A stretch of 64,000 bases of DNA, taken from Candidatus Heimdallarchaeota archaeon (GTDB taxonomy: Archaea > Asgardarchaeota > Heimdallarchaeia > Hodarchaeales > Hodarchaeaceae). Below are positions 17,330 through 26,484 of this stretch, piece after piece. Location: NCBI GenBank assembly GCA_019057635.1, contig DXJL01000104.1, positions 43,512 to 107,511 on the forward strand. Reading direction: 5' to 3'. Below the pieces are notes generated by a model. The model was not told the DNA's origin, searched no databases, and was given only the letters and a program-made list of their open reading frames with translations. A program made the translations under genes and the position numbers. Each line of letters opens with the position of its first letter. Within the stretch, counting starts at the first letter, position 1.

Positions 17330-19012
17330 ATGCCTCGTGGTGGTGGTGGATTTCGAGGCGGCGGAGGGGGCGGTTTTCGCGGTGGTGGTGGGTTTAGAGG
17401 TGGAGGTTTCCGAGGTGGAAGCCGAAGCTTCCGAGTAGGCTCAGTAAGAAGCTCAGGACGTCCATTTGGCCGAACTGGTTCTCGTCGAACTGTTTCCCGG
17501 GCTCCACGATCTCGTCCAGGAAGAAATTATCATCGCAGACGTCATCGACGTTATTGGGGTGGTTATTATCGGCCATGGTATCGTCGATGGTGGCATTGGA
17601 ATTGGTGGTGGGGATATCCATACCGAAGATGGTATTATGCACCTGTTTATTGGGGTGGTGGTGCAGTGTTTGGTATCATTGCCCTACTTGTAATTTTGCC
17701 AATAATTGGTATGGCCTTTATTCCTTATCCATTTGCTAGTAGTAATGCAACTGGAACAGTCACATATCAGGATACACAGACTATTTGGTATAATGAGTAC
17801 TGGTATGAACGAGAACCGATGCAAGAAGATCAAATAATCGATTATAGTGTCGAAGCAACGTCTAAGGTGACGTTTTTAATTTGGGATCAACCGTTTGAGA
17901 ATTTACCGCAAGACCAAGACTTATCTGGGAGCTATTCTGAAAGTATAGTTGTTCAGGCTGATCATGACTATGAATACATTGGGTACTTCTTAAAGCCTGG
18001 TTCTGAATTAACCTACCAATTTAACGTGACCTTAGGCGGTGATATCGAATTCTTTGTTGCTGATGCAAATGCCCTTAATCGTTGGAACAATTGGGAGACA
18101 ATAATACCCGAGGATTCCTACACTGGCTCTGAATCCTATGAGAATAACTTTGTGGTTACCTATGCCCAAGATTGGTACTTAGTATGGTACAACCCGACGG
18201 CTTCACCAATTCAGATAGATTTTGTAGTAGATTATGTTGCCACGGACAATATTGATATCTCTGCAGCTGAGTATTATATTGAAGATGTCGAGGATCGACA
18301 ATCTGATACATTTCCTGTGCCCAGAGATGGCACCTGGTATTTCTTCATATATATGAATCCATTTGTCAACTCTGAAGAATCTGTAGACATTACTTTTGAG
18401 GTTCGGTATAATACAGAAGTGACTTACGAAGACCATTGGAAGGATGCAAGGCCAGTTTTGTTCATTATAGGCTTTATTGTTGTCCTAGTTCTCATAGTGG
18501 CAGTAGTTCAAAGAAAAAGTTCTAAGAAAAGTGCAATTGCAGCAGCCACGAGTACAGGTACATCATCAACACAGACTGCTACAACTACTACGGCCCCGTC
18601 ACCTCAAAAGACTGAGTGTCATCGATGTAAAGCGGTTTATAGACCAAGTGATGTCTTTTGTACAAATTGTGGGGCTAAACTTCATGGGCGTGACTATGGT
18701 ACACCTAAAGCGACAACTCCTGCAAATTCTAAATGGTGTAAAAATTGTGGTGATACTTTGAAGTCAGATAGTCGTTTCTGTAAGAATTGTGGAACACCAG
18801 TCGAGCAGAAGTCCGAATCTCACAAATTTTTCCCTGATGAAAGAAAATCTTTCTTTTGTCAATTAGACAATGAGCAGCATCCCTCAACTGACTCTGCTTA
18901 CCAATGTGATCAATGTTCACGAATGGTTTGTGCGAATTGTTATGATGACATCGGAAAAACTGGCATCAGAGTTTGCCCCTATTGTAAAGGAAATCTAAGT
19001 AAAGTTCAATGA
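17330..19012 (+). CDS. Membrane protein with RGG-rich N-terminus and three zinc-binding C-terminal motifs
   Basis: The ATG at 17330 is chosen for GAGGAGG nine bases upstream; it gives 560 residues. Residues 1-45 are FRGG repeats. Residues 46-107 are rich in Arg, Tyr and Trp. A membrane helix spans about 111-131 (VFGIIALLVILPIIGMAF). A 240-residue beta-rich extracytoplasmic domain follows. A second helix lies near 373-393 (FIIGFIVVLVLIVAVV), then a Thr/Ser linker. Two zinc ribbons have Cys430/433/444/447 and Cys470/473/484/487. The third Cys/His-rich module runs from about Cys510 to Cys552 and resembles a B-box or RING-like finger. Both termini are predicted cytosolic. RGG tracts often bind RNA. 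No family is recognised; the upstream CBS membrane protein is its likely partner. The N-terminal coding stretch is markedly GC-rich for this DNA. Confidence 0.85.
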   Translation: MPRGGGGFRGGGGGGFRGGGGFRGGGFRGGSRSFRVGSVRSSGRPFGRTGSRRTVSRAPRSRPGRNYHRRRHRRYWGGYYRPWYRRWWHWNWWWGYPYRRWYYAPVYWGGGAVFGIIALLVILPIIGMAFIPYPFASSNATGTVTYQDTQTIWYNEYWYEREPMQEDQIIDYSVEATSKVTFLIWDQPFENLPQDQDLSGSYSESIVVQADHDYEYIGYFLKPGSELTYQFNVTLGGDIEFFVADANALNRWNNWETIIPEDSYTGSESYENNFVVTYAQDWYLVWYNPTASPIQIDFVVDYVATDNIDISAAEYYIEDVEDRQSDTFPVPRDGTWYFFIYMNPFVNSEESVDITFEVRYNTEVTYEDHWKDARPVLFIIGFIVVLVLIVAVVQRKSSKKSAIAAATSTGTSSTQTATTTTAPSPQKTECHRCKAVYRPSDVFCTNCGAKLHGRDYGTPKATTPANSKWCKNCGDTLKSDSRFCKNCGTPVEQKSESHKFFPDERKSFFCQLDNEQHPSTDSAYQCDQCSRMVCANCYDDIGKTGIRVCPYCKGNLSKVQ

Positions 19013-20001
19013 TTTCCTTTCAAATTCTCTTTTTTCATTTCAGGTATTAAATTGGGGGGTATTAATCCCTTTTCGATTGCAATAATATTCTCTGCAACCA
19101 TGATTGCCATTGCTTCACGAGCTTGTTTCGTTGCAGATCCAATATGGGGAGTTAATACTATATTCTTCAATTCGCGCATCTCTTTGGGAATTAATGGTTC
19201 ATTATAGTAGACATCTAGACCCGCACCAGCAATTTTACTTTCACTTAGTGCTTTAATTAGAGCTACTTCATCAATAACCTTCCCGCGCGATGTATTAATC
19301 AGAAAAGCGTTATTTTTCATCAAATCCAGCTCATTTTCCCCAATAAGGTGATGCGTTTCGTCTGTATATGGTACATGGAGACTTACTATATCACAAGATT
19401 CTAATAATTCTTTTAATTTCGGAAGGTATGTCACTTTCATTGATTCGGGTAGATTGTTTGATTTCGAGCGAGAATAATAACAAATTTTCATATCAAAACC
19501 CGTCCCTCTTTTAGCCACCGCTGAACCAATTCGCCCCATCCCCACGATCCCAAGAGTTTTCCCAGATAATTCATACCCTAGCATGTACTCAGGTGCCCAT
19601 CCTGAAAATACAGCTTGTCGACATTCTTGATCCCCTTCAACTATTCTACGTGTAATTGCAAGAATTAAAGCCCAAGTTAGGTCTGCAGTAGCATTAGTTA
19701 AAACATCTGGAGTGTTAGTTACTGGTATACCACATTCAATTGCAACATTGACGTCTATATTATTATAACCGACGGCATAATTCGCAATTCCCTTCAAATT
19801 TGTACAATTTCCTAACAGATTGCTATCTATCCTCACTGATAAAAGAGAGACAAGATAATCAACTGTAGGTAAGATTTTACTCAATTGGATATCTGGTGAA
19901 CTACCAGAATCTAATATAACAACCTCAAAATGGTTCTTTAAAAGTTCTATACCTTTTTTTGGAATTTTATGTGTTAAAAGTACTCGAATTTTTCTTTGCA
20001 T
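19006..20001 (-). CDS. D-2-hydroxyacid dehydrogenase (glyoxylate/hydroxypyruvate reductase-like)
   Basis: This 331-residue NAD(P)H-dependent oxidoreductase reduces 2-oxoacids to D-2-hydroxyacids or the reverse. The nucleotide-binding loop is GIVGMGRIGS near residue 150. Catalytic residues are visible as Arg in NTSRGKVID, Glu in GLDVYYNEP and His in LTPHIGSA. The N- and C-terminal catalytic lobe and the inserted Rossmann domain follow the family order. Lengths match glyoxylate reductases of archaea (about 330). It could be specific for glyoxylate, hydroxypyruvate or phenylpyruvate-like acids; sequence alone does not decide. Its stop overlaps the convergent zinc-ribbon gene by seven bases. The amidohydrolase upstream on the same strand lies only 46 bp away and may be co-transcribed. 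Confidence 0.9.
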   Translation of the reverse strand: MQRKIRVLLTHKIPKKGIELLKNHFEVVILDSGSSPDIQLSKILPTVDYLVSLLSVRIDSNLLGNCTNLKGIANYAVGYNNIDVNVAIECGIPVTNTPDVLTNATADLTWALILAITRRIVEGDQECRQAVFSGWAPEYMLGYELSGKTLGIVGMGRIGSAVAKRGTGFDMKICYYSRSKSNNLPESMKVTYLPKLKELLESCDIVSLHVPYTDETHHLIGENELDLMKNNAFLINTSRGKVIDEVALIKALSESKIAGAGLDVYYNEPLIPKEMRELKNIVLTPHIGSATKQAREAMAIMVAENIIAIEKGLIPPNLIPEMKKENLKGNH

Positions 20002-20047
20002 TTCTAATCATCATTTCTCCATTAAGAGTGATAGTTCAGAACGGTTA

Positions 20048-21622
20048 TTACATAGGATTTGAAGTTCCATCGTGCACACATAATCCTTCTACATAAGTTT
20101 GTTCAATTCTTAATTCCTTTATCTCACTGGAGTTAATTGTAAATGGCGATTTCTCTAAAATAATGAAGTCAGCATATTTACCCTTCATGATATTGCCTAA
20201 TTCATGCTCTACTGAGAGAGCTACTGCATTACTAATAGTATATGCTTTAATTGCCTCCTCAACAGATATATGGATGTCTTTTGAGGGGAAATTGACTGAT
20301 TGATGTATCCCAAATAATGGAGAAAGGGGCATATTATCAGAGCCGAAAGATAGATTGGCCCTTAGCTGCAGAATTTTATTAAAACGATTTAATGAATATA
20401 TTCTATCTCGTCCGAGCCGTTGCTCATATAATTCTCCAGGATATTGCCATTTCAAGAAATTAGGCTGCATTGACAGTATAATTCCCAACTTGTTAGCTCG
20501 AACAATTTGAGAATCAGATATCATTTCCGCGTGTTCAATTCTATGTTTTTGTTTTGTAGATGTATTTCCTGCATTAGTTATCCCTTCTTCAAAGCAATCT
20601 AGTAATTTTTCTATTGCCTGATCTCCAATTGCGTGTACACATAGGGTACAATGATTTTCCTCTGCAAACTTAACCTGAGATGCCAAATCAGCTTCATCTA
20701 GAAACTTATCTCCCTTTCCACCTTTATCAACATATTCAAAACTTAACATAGCAGTATGAGATCCTATTGCACCATCAAAAAATCCTTTATACCCCGAATA
20801 TCGTATTTTATTCTTCCCTTGATTTCGACGAATCCCTTTTTTAACATATTCTTCCATTAAATCACGAGTTGGATTCAGAAATACTCGTATTGGTATTTCA
20901 TTATTCATTTCTAGCTCAAAATATTCTTTCAAAATATTTTGTTGTCCTTCTGGCACGATGGTGAGATTATCAACAACAGCGGTTATTCCTACAGATGCAG
21001 CAATCTTACATGAGGCTTTAATACTTTCAGAAATGAGATCTTGGAAATAAGGGGTGAGATTAAGCCAAACATCTTTTAAAACTCCCGTCGGATGCCCTTC
21101 AGCATCTTTCATAACTCCTTTATTCTCTAAAGAAACTGGTAACTGCTCAAGTGCTAGTGAATTTACAACAACAAGATGTCCATCCTCTCTTTTCATATAA
21201 AGTGGATTGTTTTGACTTATCCTATCTAAATCTTTTAATGTGGGAAATTCTTTTTTGTCTAACCAAAAGGATTCATCCCAACCAGAAAGAAAGACCCACT
21301 CTCCAGGTTTTTTTGACTTAACTACGATTTCTACTTTGTTTAAAGTTTCTTTATATGTAGAAATTCCAGTTAAATCGATATTTATTATGGGGGCTTCAAT
21401 CCAAAGGTGTGTATGGAGGTCAATAAACCCTGGAAGAACAGTTTTTCCTTCTATATCTATGGAACTGATTGCGTTTTGGATCAATTCTTCATTATGGTCT
21501 CCAACATAACTAAATTTACCATTTGTAATCGCAATCATCTGTGCAGTTTTAAAATTATCGTCAAATGTTACTATATGACCATTATAAATCACTGTGTCAT
21601 TTCGTTCGAGAGTCACTTTCAT
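20048..21622 (-). CDS. YtcJ-like amidohydrolase
   Basis: This 524-residue metal-dependent hydrolase is of the amidohydrolase-3 (YtcJ) type. The start ATG at 21622 is preceded by AAGGAGG four bases upstream; a longer frame from 21676 lacks such a site. Motifs are GFIDLHTHLW (metal HxH), the DGAIGSHTAML block, LCVHAIGDQAI, HRIEHAEMI and the late Asp in NLSFGSDNMPLSP. These are the signature ligands of the TIM barrel. The final beta-sandwich ends with GKYADFIILEKSPF, a family hallmark. Members hydrolyse N-formyl or N-acyl imides and related compounds; the substrate is unknown. It lies beside a hydroxyacid dehydrogenase and may act in the breakdown of an unusual amide. Confidence 0.9.
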   Translation of the reverse strand: MKVTLERNDTVIYNGHIVTFDDNFKTAQMIAITNGKFSYVGDHNEELIQNAISSIDIEGKTVLPGFIDLHTHLWIEAPIINIDLTGISTYKETLNKVEIVVKSKKPGEWVFLSGWDESFWLDKKEFPTLKDLDRISQNNPLYMKREDGHLVVVNSLALEQLPVSLENKGVMKDAEGHPTGVLKDVWLNLTPYFQDLISESIKASCKIAASVGITAVVDNLTIVPEGQQNILKEYFELEMNNEIPIRVFLNPTRDLMEEYVKKGIRRNQGKNKIRYSGYKGFFDGAIGSHTAMLSFEYVDKGGKGDKFLDEADLASQVKFAEENHCTLCVHAIGDQAIEKLLDCFEEGITNAGNTSTKQKHRIEHAEMISDSQIVRANKLGIILSMQPNFLKWQYPGELYEQRLGRDRIYSLNRFNKILQLRANLSFGSDNMPLSPLFGIHQSVNFPSKDIHISVEEAIKAYTISNAVALSVEHELGNIMKGKYADFIILEKSPFTINSSEIKELRIEQTYVEGLCVHDGTSNPM

Positions 21623-21769
21623 ATTCCTCCTTATCCATATAGCCAACTTCTTGAAATAATGTATGTAAAGAAGCACATAAGAACTATTAAAAGTATTTTT
21701 CCGATATTTAGTTTAGCAGATCGATACCAGTTAATTTCAAGTGTACGCTGATGCTCATAAGGAAGGCAA

Positions 21770-22819
21770 TTGATATTGGACAACATTGATTACAAAATTG
21801 TGGAACTTGACATGGGACAGGGAGGAAAGAAAATGGATACTCTCCTTGAATTCATAACAAATCGTATTAAAATAAAAAAAGTTTCTGATGAGGGAATTGG
21901 AGTTGAATCATTCGATGATGGAGCAATTATTCCCTTACCCAATCGATCAATCGATTTGGTACTCACAACTGATTCTTTTACTGTCTCACCATTATTCTTC
22001 CGTGGAGGGAATATTGGTACATTAGCCGCAGCTGGTACAATAAATGACCTTCTCATGATGGGAGCCAAACCTATTGCAATGACATTGGCACTCGTAATAA
22101 GGGAGGGGTTAAAATTCGATGTTCTAGCCAATATTATTGATACAATTGCGGAAATTACCGAAAAATTTAAGATTGCCATAGTTGCAGGTGATACCAAAGT
22201 CATGCCTGTAGGTTCGATGGATGAAACTGGATTAATAATAAATACTACTGGCCTGGGGGAGATACCAGCAGGACAACGAATAACTGACAGTTCAATTCAA
22301 CCAGAGGATATTATATTAACAACAGGCACGCTTGGAGATCATGGATTTGCCATGCTTGTGACGCGAGAGGGAATTGAGTTAGAAACAGAATTAAAATCTG
22401 ATGTTGCGCCATTACAATCCTTAATTCAACCCATTTTACAATATCGTATACATGCAATGAAAGATCCTACTCGCGGAGGCCTAACAGGTGTTTTAACTGA
22501 ATGGGCAATGAAATCGAAAGTGTCAATTTGGCTTGATGAGAAGTCTCTCCCAATTTCTGATGATGTCCAAATTATTTCTGATATATTTGGAATTGACCCT
22601 TTGCATGTTTCCTGCGAAGGAAAAGCGATCATCGCCGTTCATCCAGAAGATGCTGATAAGGTCTTGAGTTTATTAAGATCTAATCCTTTAGGCATTCATG
22701 CGGCAATTATTGGAAAAGTAAAAAACTCTCGAAAAGGACGAGTATTTCTTAAAACTGTTATAGGTGGACATAGAATATTGGATAAATCTGTCGGTGAACC
22801 GATTCCGCGTGTTTGCTAA
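21770..22819 (+). CDS. hypE: Hydrogenase maturation protein HypE
   Basis: HypE dehydrates a carbamoylated C-terminal Cys to make the cyanide ligand of [NiFe] hydrogenases. The protein has 349 residues. The ELDMGQGGK block aligns with the usual HypE N-terminal glycine-rich segment. The AIR-synthase-like core has the typical MGAKPIAMTLALVIREG. VAGDTKVM and TTGLG follow, then MKDPTRGGLTGVLTEWA and VSCEGKAIIAV. The chain ends in PRVC, the essential terminal Cys. The start is TTG at 21770, with AAGGAAGG close upstream. The gene ends in a four-base overlap with convergent hypC. HypF, which supplies the carbamoyl group, is encoded 406 bp further on. No hydrogenase subunit is in the window. Confidence 0.95.
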   Translation: MILDNIDYKIVELDMGQGGKKMDTLLEFITNRIKIKKVSDEGIGVESFDDGAIIPLPNRSIDLVLTTDSFTVSPLFFRGGNIGTLAAAGTINDLLMMGAKPIAMTLALVIREGLKFDVLANIIDTIAEITEKFKIAIVAGDTKVMPVGSMDETGLIINTTGLGEIPAGQRITDSSIQPEDIILTTGTLGDHGFAMLVTREGIELETELKSDVAPLQSLIQPILQYRIHAMKDPTRGGLTGVLTEWAMKSKVSIWLDEKSLPISDDVQIISDIFGIDPLHVSCEGKAIIAVHPEDADKVLSLLRSNPLGIHAAIIGKVKNSRKGRVFLKTVIGGHRILDKSVGEPIPRVC

Positions 22820-23073
22820 GATTGTTGTAGAGAGTTTCTTCCCTCTTCCTCTGATTTCCAAAGCTCCTCCCAAAGATCTAATGTTTCCTTCGCTTCTTCT
22901 GGAGACATTTTTGAAACAGCATAACCCGTATGAATGAGAATCCAATCTCCAACTTGAAGTTCCTCACCTAATAATGCAATACTTACCTCTCTTTTCACTC
23001 CACGACCGAAATCTGCAATGATAAGATAGTCTTCTAGGAATTCTTGAACTTGTGCTGGTATGGCTAGACACAT
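22816..23073 (-). CDS. hypC: Hydrogenase maturation chaperone HypC
   Basis: HypC (85 residues) carries the iron with cyanide and carbonyl ligands between HypD and the hydrogenase large subunit. The family start MCLAIPAQV is found at 23073; Cys2 must follow a removable Met. The late IHTGYAVSKM and the acidic helix EEAKETLDLWEEL are typical. An in-frame ATG at 23088 would add five residues and bury Cys2, so it is not chosen. Unusually, the gene lies on the opposite strand to hypE and hypF. It overlaps the 3' end of hypE by four bases and has its own upstream region shared with hypF. Confidence 0.93.
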   Translation of the reverse strand: MCLAIPAQVQEFLEDYLIIADFGRGVKREVSIALLGEELQVGDWILIHTGYAVSKMSPEEAKETLDLWEELWKSEEEGRNSLQQS

Positions 23074-23204
23074 TGTAGGAGGAACCATCCGAATAATTGG
23101 ATGAGAGAGATGAAAAATGAGTGAGTAAAAAATATTATGGCCTATTTTTCAAAGGAAGTCTGTTGGAAGCAGTTATTACTCCGTCCGATACCCCATCGAT
23201 CAAT

Positions 23205-23217
23205 CTCAATATTGAGG
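23205..23217 (+). promoter_or_regulatory. 12-bp palindrome overlapping the hypF ribosome-binding site
   Basis: CTCAATATTGAG at 23205-23216 is a perfect palindrome. Its right arm plus the next base supplies GAGG, the likely ribosome-binding site seven bases before the GTG of hypF. A protein dimer at this site, or base pairing in the mRNA, could block translation. It is also in the region between divergent hypC and hypF, so it could be a transcriptional operator. Confidence 0.45.
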
Positions 23218-23224
23218 TAAGTAT

Positions 23225-25606
23225 GTGTACTGTCAAATCATGATAAATGGTGTGGTTCAAGGTATCGGATTCCGACCATTCGTCTACAATCTTGCTGTAA
23301 AACACAAATTGTTGGGATTTGTCCTCAATAGAGGAGACGCGGGAGTAGAAATACAAATAAAAGGATCAAGAGAGCAGATAAACACATTTATTTATGAACT
23401 ACAGCATAATAAACCTGCTCTTGCTAGATATGAAAAATTTGAATCTGTTTTAGACTTTGAAGCTATAGATGTACAGAATTTTGATAGTTTTCGAATTGCT
23501 AAAAGCACGTTAACTCGTGGGAATGAAGGATCATATATTCCCCCAGATTTACCGATATGTGACAAATGTATGGACGAAATGGGATTTGATCCTCGAAGAA
23601 TTAATTACCCATTTACATCATGTGTGGACTGTGGTCCAAGGTATTCTGTTATTACCTCCTTACCTTATGATAGGCCTAGAACTGTAATGGATGAATTTCC
23701 ATTATGTTCCAAGTGCTTAGCAGAATATACTAATCCAAGCGATAGACGGTTTCATGCTCAAACAACCTGTTGCTGGGATTGCGGACCTCAATACCAACTA
23801 CTAGATAATAAGGGGAATCTAGTACTTTCACCTGAAGAATTCAGGAGAAAGGGGAGTTTACCGTCAAAACTTCTTAATGAAGGCAAGATAATCGCAATTA
23901 AAGGAATTGGCGGTACTCATATTGCATGTAGAACATTGAGTGATGACCCCATCTTAAAGATACGTGATTGGAAAGGTGCCAGAGGAGAAAAACCCTTTGC
24001 AGTAATGTCTAAAAATCGACAAACTACCCAACAATTCGCTCATTGCTCAAAACTTGAAGCAGAATATCTTAATACCCACATCAGACCAATTCTACTTTTA
24101 AATAAAAATGACAAATACTCTTTATCGAAGCATATCTCACCAAATTTACACAATATAGGTGTGTTATTTCCGTATGCGGGGATACACATTACATTATTTG
24201 AGGAGATAAATGATCCAGCGTTAGTGATGACTTCTGGTAACCCCTCCAACTTACCGATACTAATTGAAAATGATCAAATCCAAAAAAACCTGTCTTCTAT
24301 CGTAGATTACTTTTTATTACATGATAGACAAATCTTCCAACGTATTGATGATAGTGTATTACGCCTTCATACATTCAATGACCATAAATATCCATTAATT
24401 ATCCGGAGAAGTAGAGGGTATGTTCCTGAACCAATATCCCTGCCTTGGAAGAACATACATCCGACAGTGATAACGTTAGGAGCAGAAATGCATTCTGTTG
24501 GTTCTATTGGAGTAGGTAATAGAATTTTTCCAACTCAACATATTGGTCACCTTAGTACGTTAGAAAATATAGAATTTCTCAAATCCAGCTTAATACATAT
24601 GAAATCTTTACTCGGAGTTGATAAAATTCAAGGTATTGGCGGCGATTTACACCCACAGTTCTCTTCTACTGCTTTGGGAGAGGAATGGGCTGAAAAAAAC
24701 GGAATAAAGTTTTACCAATTTCAACATCATTATGCCCATTTAAGCGCTTTAGCCGTTGATGCAGGTGTGAGTCCTGAAGATAACATTATTTGTGCAACGT
24801 TAGATGGTACAGGCTATGGAACTGATGGAACTATATGGGGAGGAGAAATATTAATGGGGAATTTCTCAGATTTCAAGAGAGTAGCACATCTAGAACCATT
24901 AACCATCCCTGGAGGGGACTTAGCAATAAAACAACCTCATCGAGGGTTATTAGCATATCTTCTTTCATTCATGTCTCCAGAGGAGATAACTACAAGTATT
25001 AATTCACTTCCCTGGTTAAAATGGATAACTAATTTGGAAAATTATTCTCTATTAATTAGTTCCATGAAGAAGCAGATCAAAACCCAGAATATTCCAAGAC
25101 ATAACATAACCTCTAGTTGTGGTCGTGTTCTCGACATTCTCAGTGTTATGCTTGGTGTGACTAAATATCGTACTTATGAAGGGGAGCCAGCGATAAAACT
25201 TGAATCATTTGCATGGAAAAAGAATAACGATTCAAAGTTAGAACTAGAAATACCATATAGAGAAAATAATCGAGGTGCAATTGAAATTCAGACTAAACAT
25301 CTTTTAAGGGATATTTGGAATAGAATTCAAAAGGATCAGACCAGACATTTATTAGCAGCTGCAGCAGAGAAAGCCCTTGCAAAGACAGTAGCAGAAGTTT
25401 CAATTCTAATGGCGGATAAACATGGCATACACAATATTGGAATGTCTGGGGGAGTGTGCTATAATCAAGCTATATTTTCTGAATTTTATCGAAATATAAT
25501 AAGTGCGGGTAAAAAATACACTTCCATCTATCACAAACAAATCCCATGTGGAGATGGTTGTATATCTATTGGCCAAGTTCCTTTAATCCAAACTAAATTG
25601 ATGTAA
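23225..25606 (+). CDS. hypF: Carbamoyltransferase HypF
   Basis: HypF (793 residues) carbamoylates the HypE C-terminal Cys using carbamoyl phosphate and ATP. The order of domains is standard. An acylphosphatase domain begins with GVVQGIGFRPF. A zinc-finger pair has CxxC motifs (CDKCMDEM, CVDCGP, CSKCLAEY, CCWDCGP). A YrdC-like domain follows (KGIGGTHIACRT, RGEKPFAVMSKN, RRSRGYVPEP). Last is a Kae1-like domain (FQHHYAHLSALAVDAG, CATLDGTGYGTDGTIWGGEI). The chain ends with CGDGCISIGQVPL. The start is GTG at 23225 with GAGG seven bases upstream, and the length fits HypF (about 750-800). Presence of HypE, C and F implies that a [NiFe] hydrogenase exists elsewhere. Confidence 0.96.
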   Translation: MYCQIMINGVVQGIGFRPFVYNLAVKHKLLGFVLNRGDAGVEIQIKGSREQINTFIYELQHNKPALARYEKFESVLDFEAIDVQNFDSFRIAKSTLTRGNEGSYIPPDLPICDKCMDEMGFDPRRINYPFTSCVDCGPRYSVITSLPYDRPRTVMDEFPLCSKCLAEYTNPSDRRFHAQTTCCWDCGPQYQLLDNKGNLVLSPEEFRRKGSLPSKLLNEGKIIAIKGIGGTHIACRTLSDDPILKIRDWKGARGEKPFAVMSKNRQTTQQFAHCSKLEAEYLNTHIRPILLLNKNDKYSLSKHISPNLHNIGVLFPYAGIHITLFEEINDPALVMTSGNPSNLPILIENDQIQKNLSSIVDYFLLHDRQIFQRIDDSVLRLHTFNDHKYPLIIRRSRGYVPEPISLPWKNIHPTVITLGAEMHSVGSIGVGNRIFPTQHIGHLSTLENIEFLKSSLIHMKSLLGVDKIQGIGGDLHPQFSSTALGEEWAEKNGIKFYQFQHHYAHLSALAVDAGVSPEDNIICATLDGTGYGTDGTIWGGEILMGNFSDFKRVAHLEPLTIPGGDLAIKQPHRGLLAYLLSFMSPEEITTSINSLPWLKWITNLENYSLLISSMKKQIKTQNIPRHNITSSCGRVLDILSVMLGVTKYRTYEGEPAIKLESFAWKKNNDSKLELEIPYRENNRGAIEIQTKHLLRDIWNRIQKDQTRHLLAAAAEKALAKTVAEVSILMADKHGIHNIGMSGGVCYNQAIFSEFYRNIISAGKKYTSIYHKQIPCGDGCISIGQVPLIQTKLM

Positions 25607-25670
25607 ATTTAAAATTTTTATCATATACTCCCCTATATCACCTCTTTAGGAAAATTTAGTCATGAATAGA

Positions 25671-25678
25671 TTTAAATG
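25671..25678 (+). promoter_or_regulatory. Candidate TATA box
   Basis: TTTAAATG follows a gene-free stretch after hypF. A transcription start about 25 nt downstream (near 25700) would leave a 60-nt leader before the ATG at 25760. This would begin the plus-strand transcript of the helical, coiled-coil, MoxR and VWA genes. The call is by position and composition only. Confidence 0.3.
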
Positions 25679-25759
25679 TTCAATGTCCTAGAATTTCGTA
25701 GAAAGAGGCTACTGTCTAAATTTATTTTCTTTTATCCGCAATAAAGACGTGAAACTATC

Positions 25760-26335
25760 ATGGTTAACCCAGATGATGAAACAAGATCCTATCAAGATTA
25801 TTTTGAAGAAGTTTTTGATTCACTGTCATTACTTAAATCACAAATAGATACACCGTTAGAAAAGCCTGATGAGGCTTATAAACAATTAGGTACTATAGAA
25901 GATGTTTTAGAAACTCTATTAAACTGGATAAAATTACAGAAAAATGGTTTACGTAATTTTGATACGATTGTCGATTGGGTGAAGAAATTAGCAATCGATT
26001 CCACTTTGACCAAAGATGAAATTCGTAGTCGTTTACGAATTATTGTTCTCCCTCAAGTTGAATCCTTTACGCAGAATCTCACAACCAATGAAAAAAGCGC
26101 ATTAAAGGTTCTTGATGCTGTAAGCAAAAACTTAGAAGCACTACCTGATTTCTTAAAATCTATTCAGCAGAAAAATTTTAAATTATTAACGCTAATTGGT
26201 TATGATCCTCAAACGGGTTCTTCTCAACTTGATTTGATGTTTCAAAATCTCTATCAAGGTCGTTTTAATGATTTTCAAAAAGAGCTAGACCAGTTAAAAG
26301 AGAATCTGATTCCAAGGAAAGATACTTCCGAGTAA
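25760..26335 (+). CDS. Helical hypothetical protein
   Basis: I do not recognise this 191-residue protein. It is soluble, acidic at the N-terminus, without cysteines, and predicted mostly helical (YFEEVFDSLSLLKSQID, LLNWIKLQKNGL, KFLKS-like repeats of Leu, Lys and Asp). No signal peptide or membrane segment is seen. The ATG at 25760 follows a likely promoter. It is the first gene of a plus-strand series with a long coiled-coil protein, a MoxR ATPase and a VWA protein; gaps of 150 and 40 bp leave co-transcription possible. Its helical nature suggests a scaffold or adaptor in that set. Confidence 0.6.
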   Translation: MVNPDDETRSYQDYFEEVFDSLSLLKSQIDTPLEKPDEAYKQLGTIEDVLETLLNWIKLQKNGLRNFDTIVDWVKKLAIDSTLTKDEIRSRLRIIVLPQVESFTQNLTTNEKSALKVLDAVSKNLEALPDFLKSIQQKNFKLLTLIGYDPQTGSSQLDLMFQNLYQGRFNDFQKELDQLKENLIPRKDTSE

Positions 26336-26484
26336 TTTTTTATTCATTTTTCAATAGATATTAAACCGTTATTTTAAAAAGTAAAATCATCTATATAGAG
26401 ATTAAAACCGAAAGTAATAGTAAATTATTTCGATATTACTTCAAATCATCGTATTTCGTAAAATAAAATAGAGGGTTCAGAACT

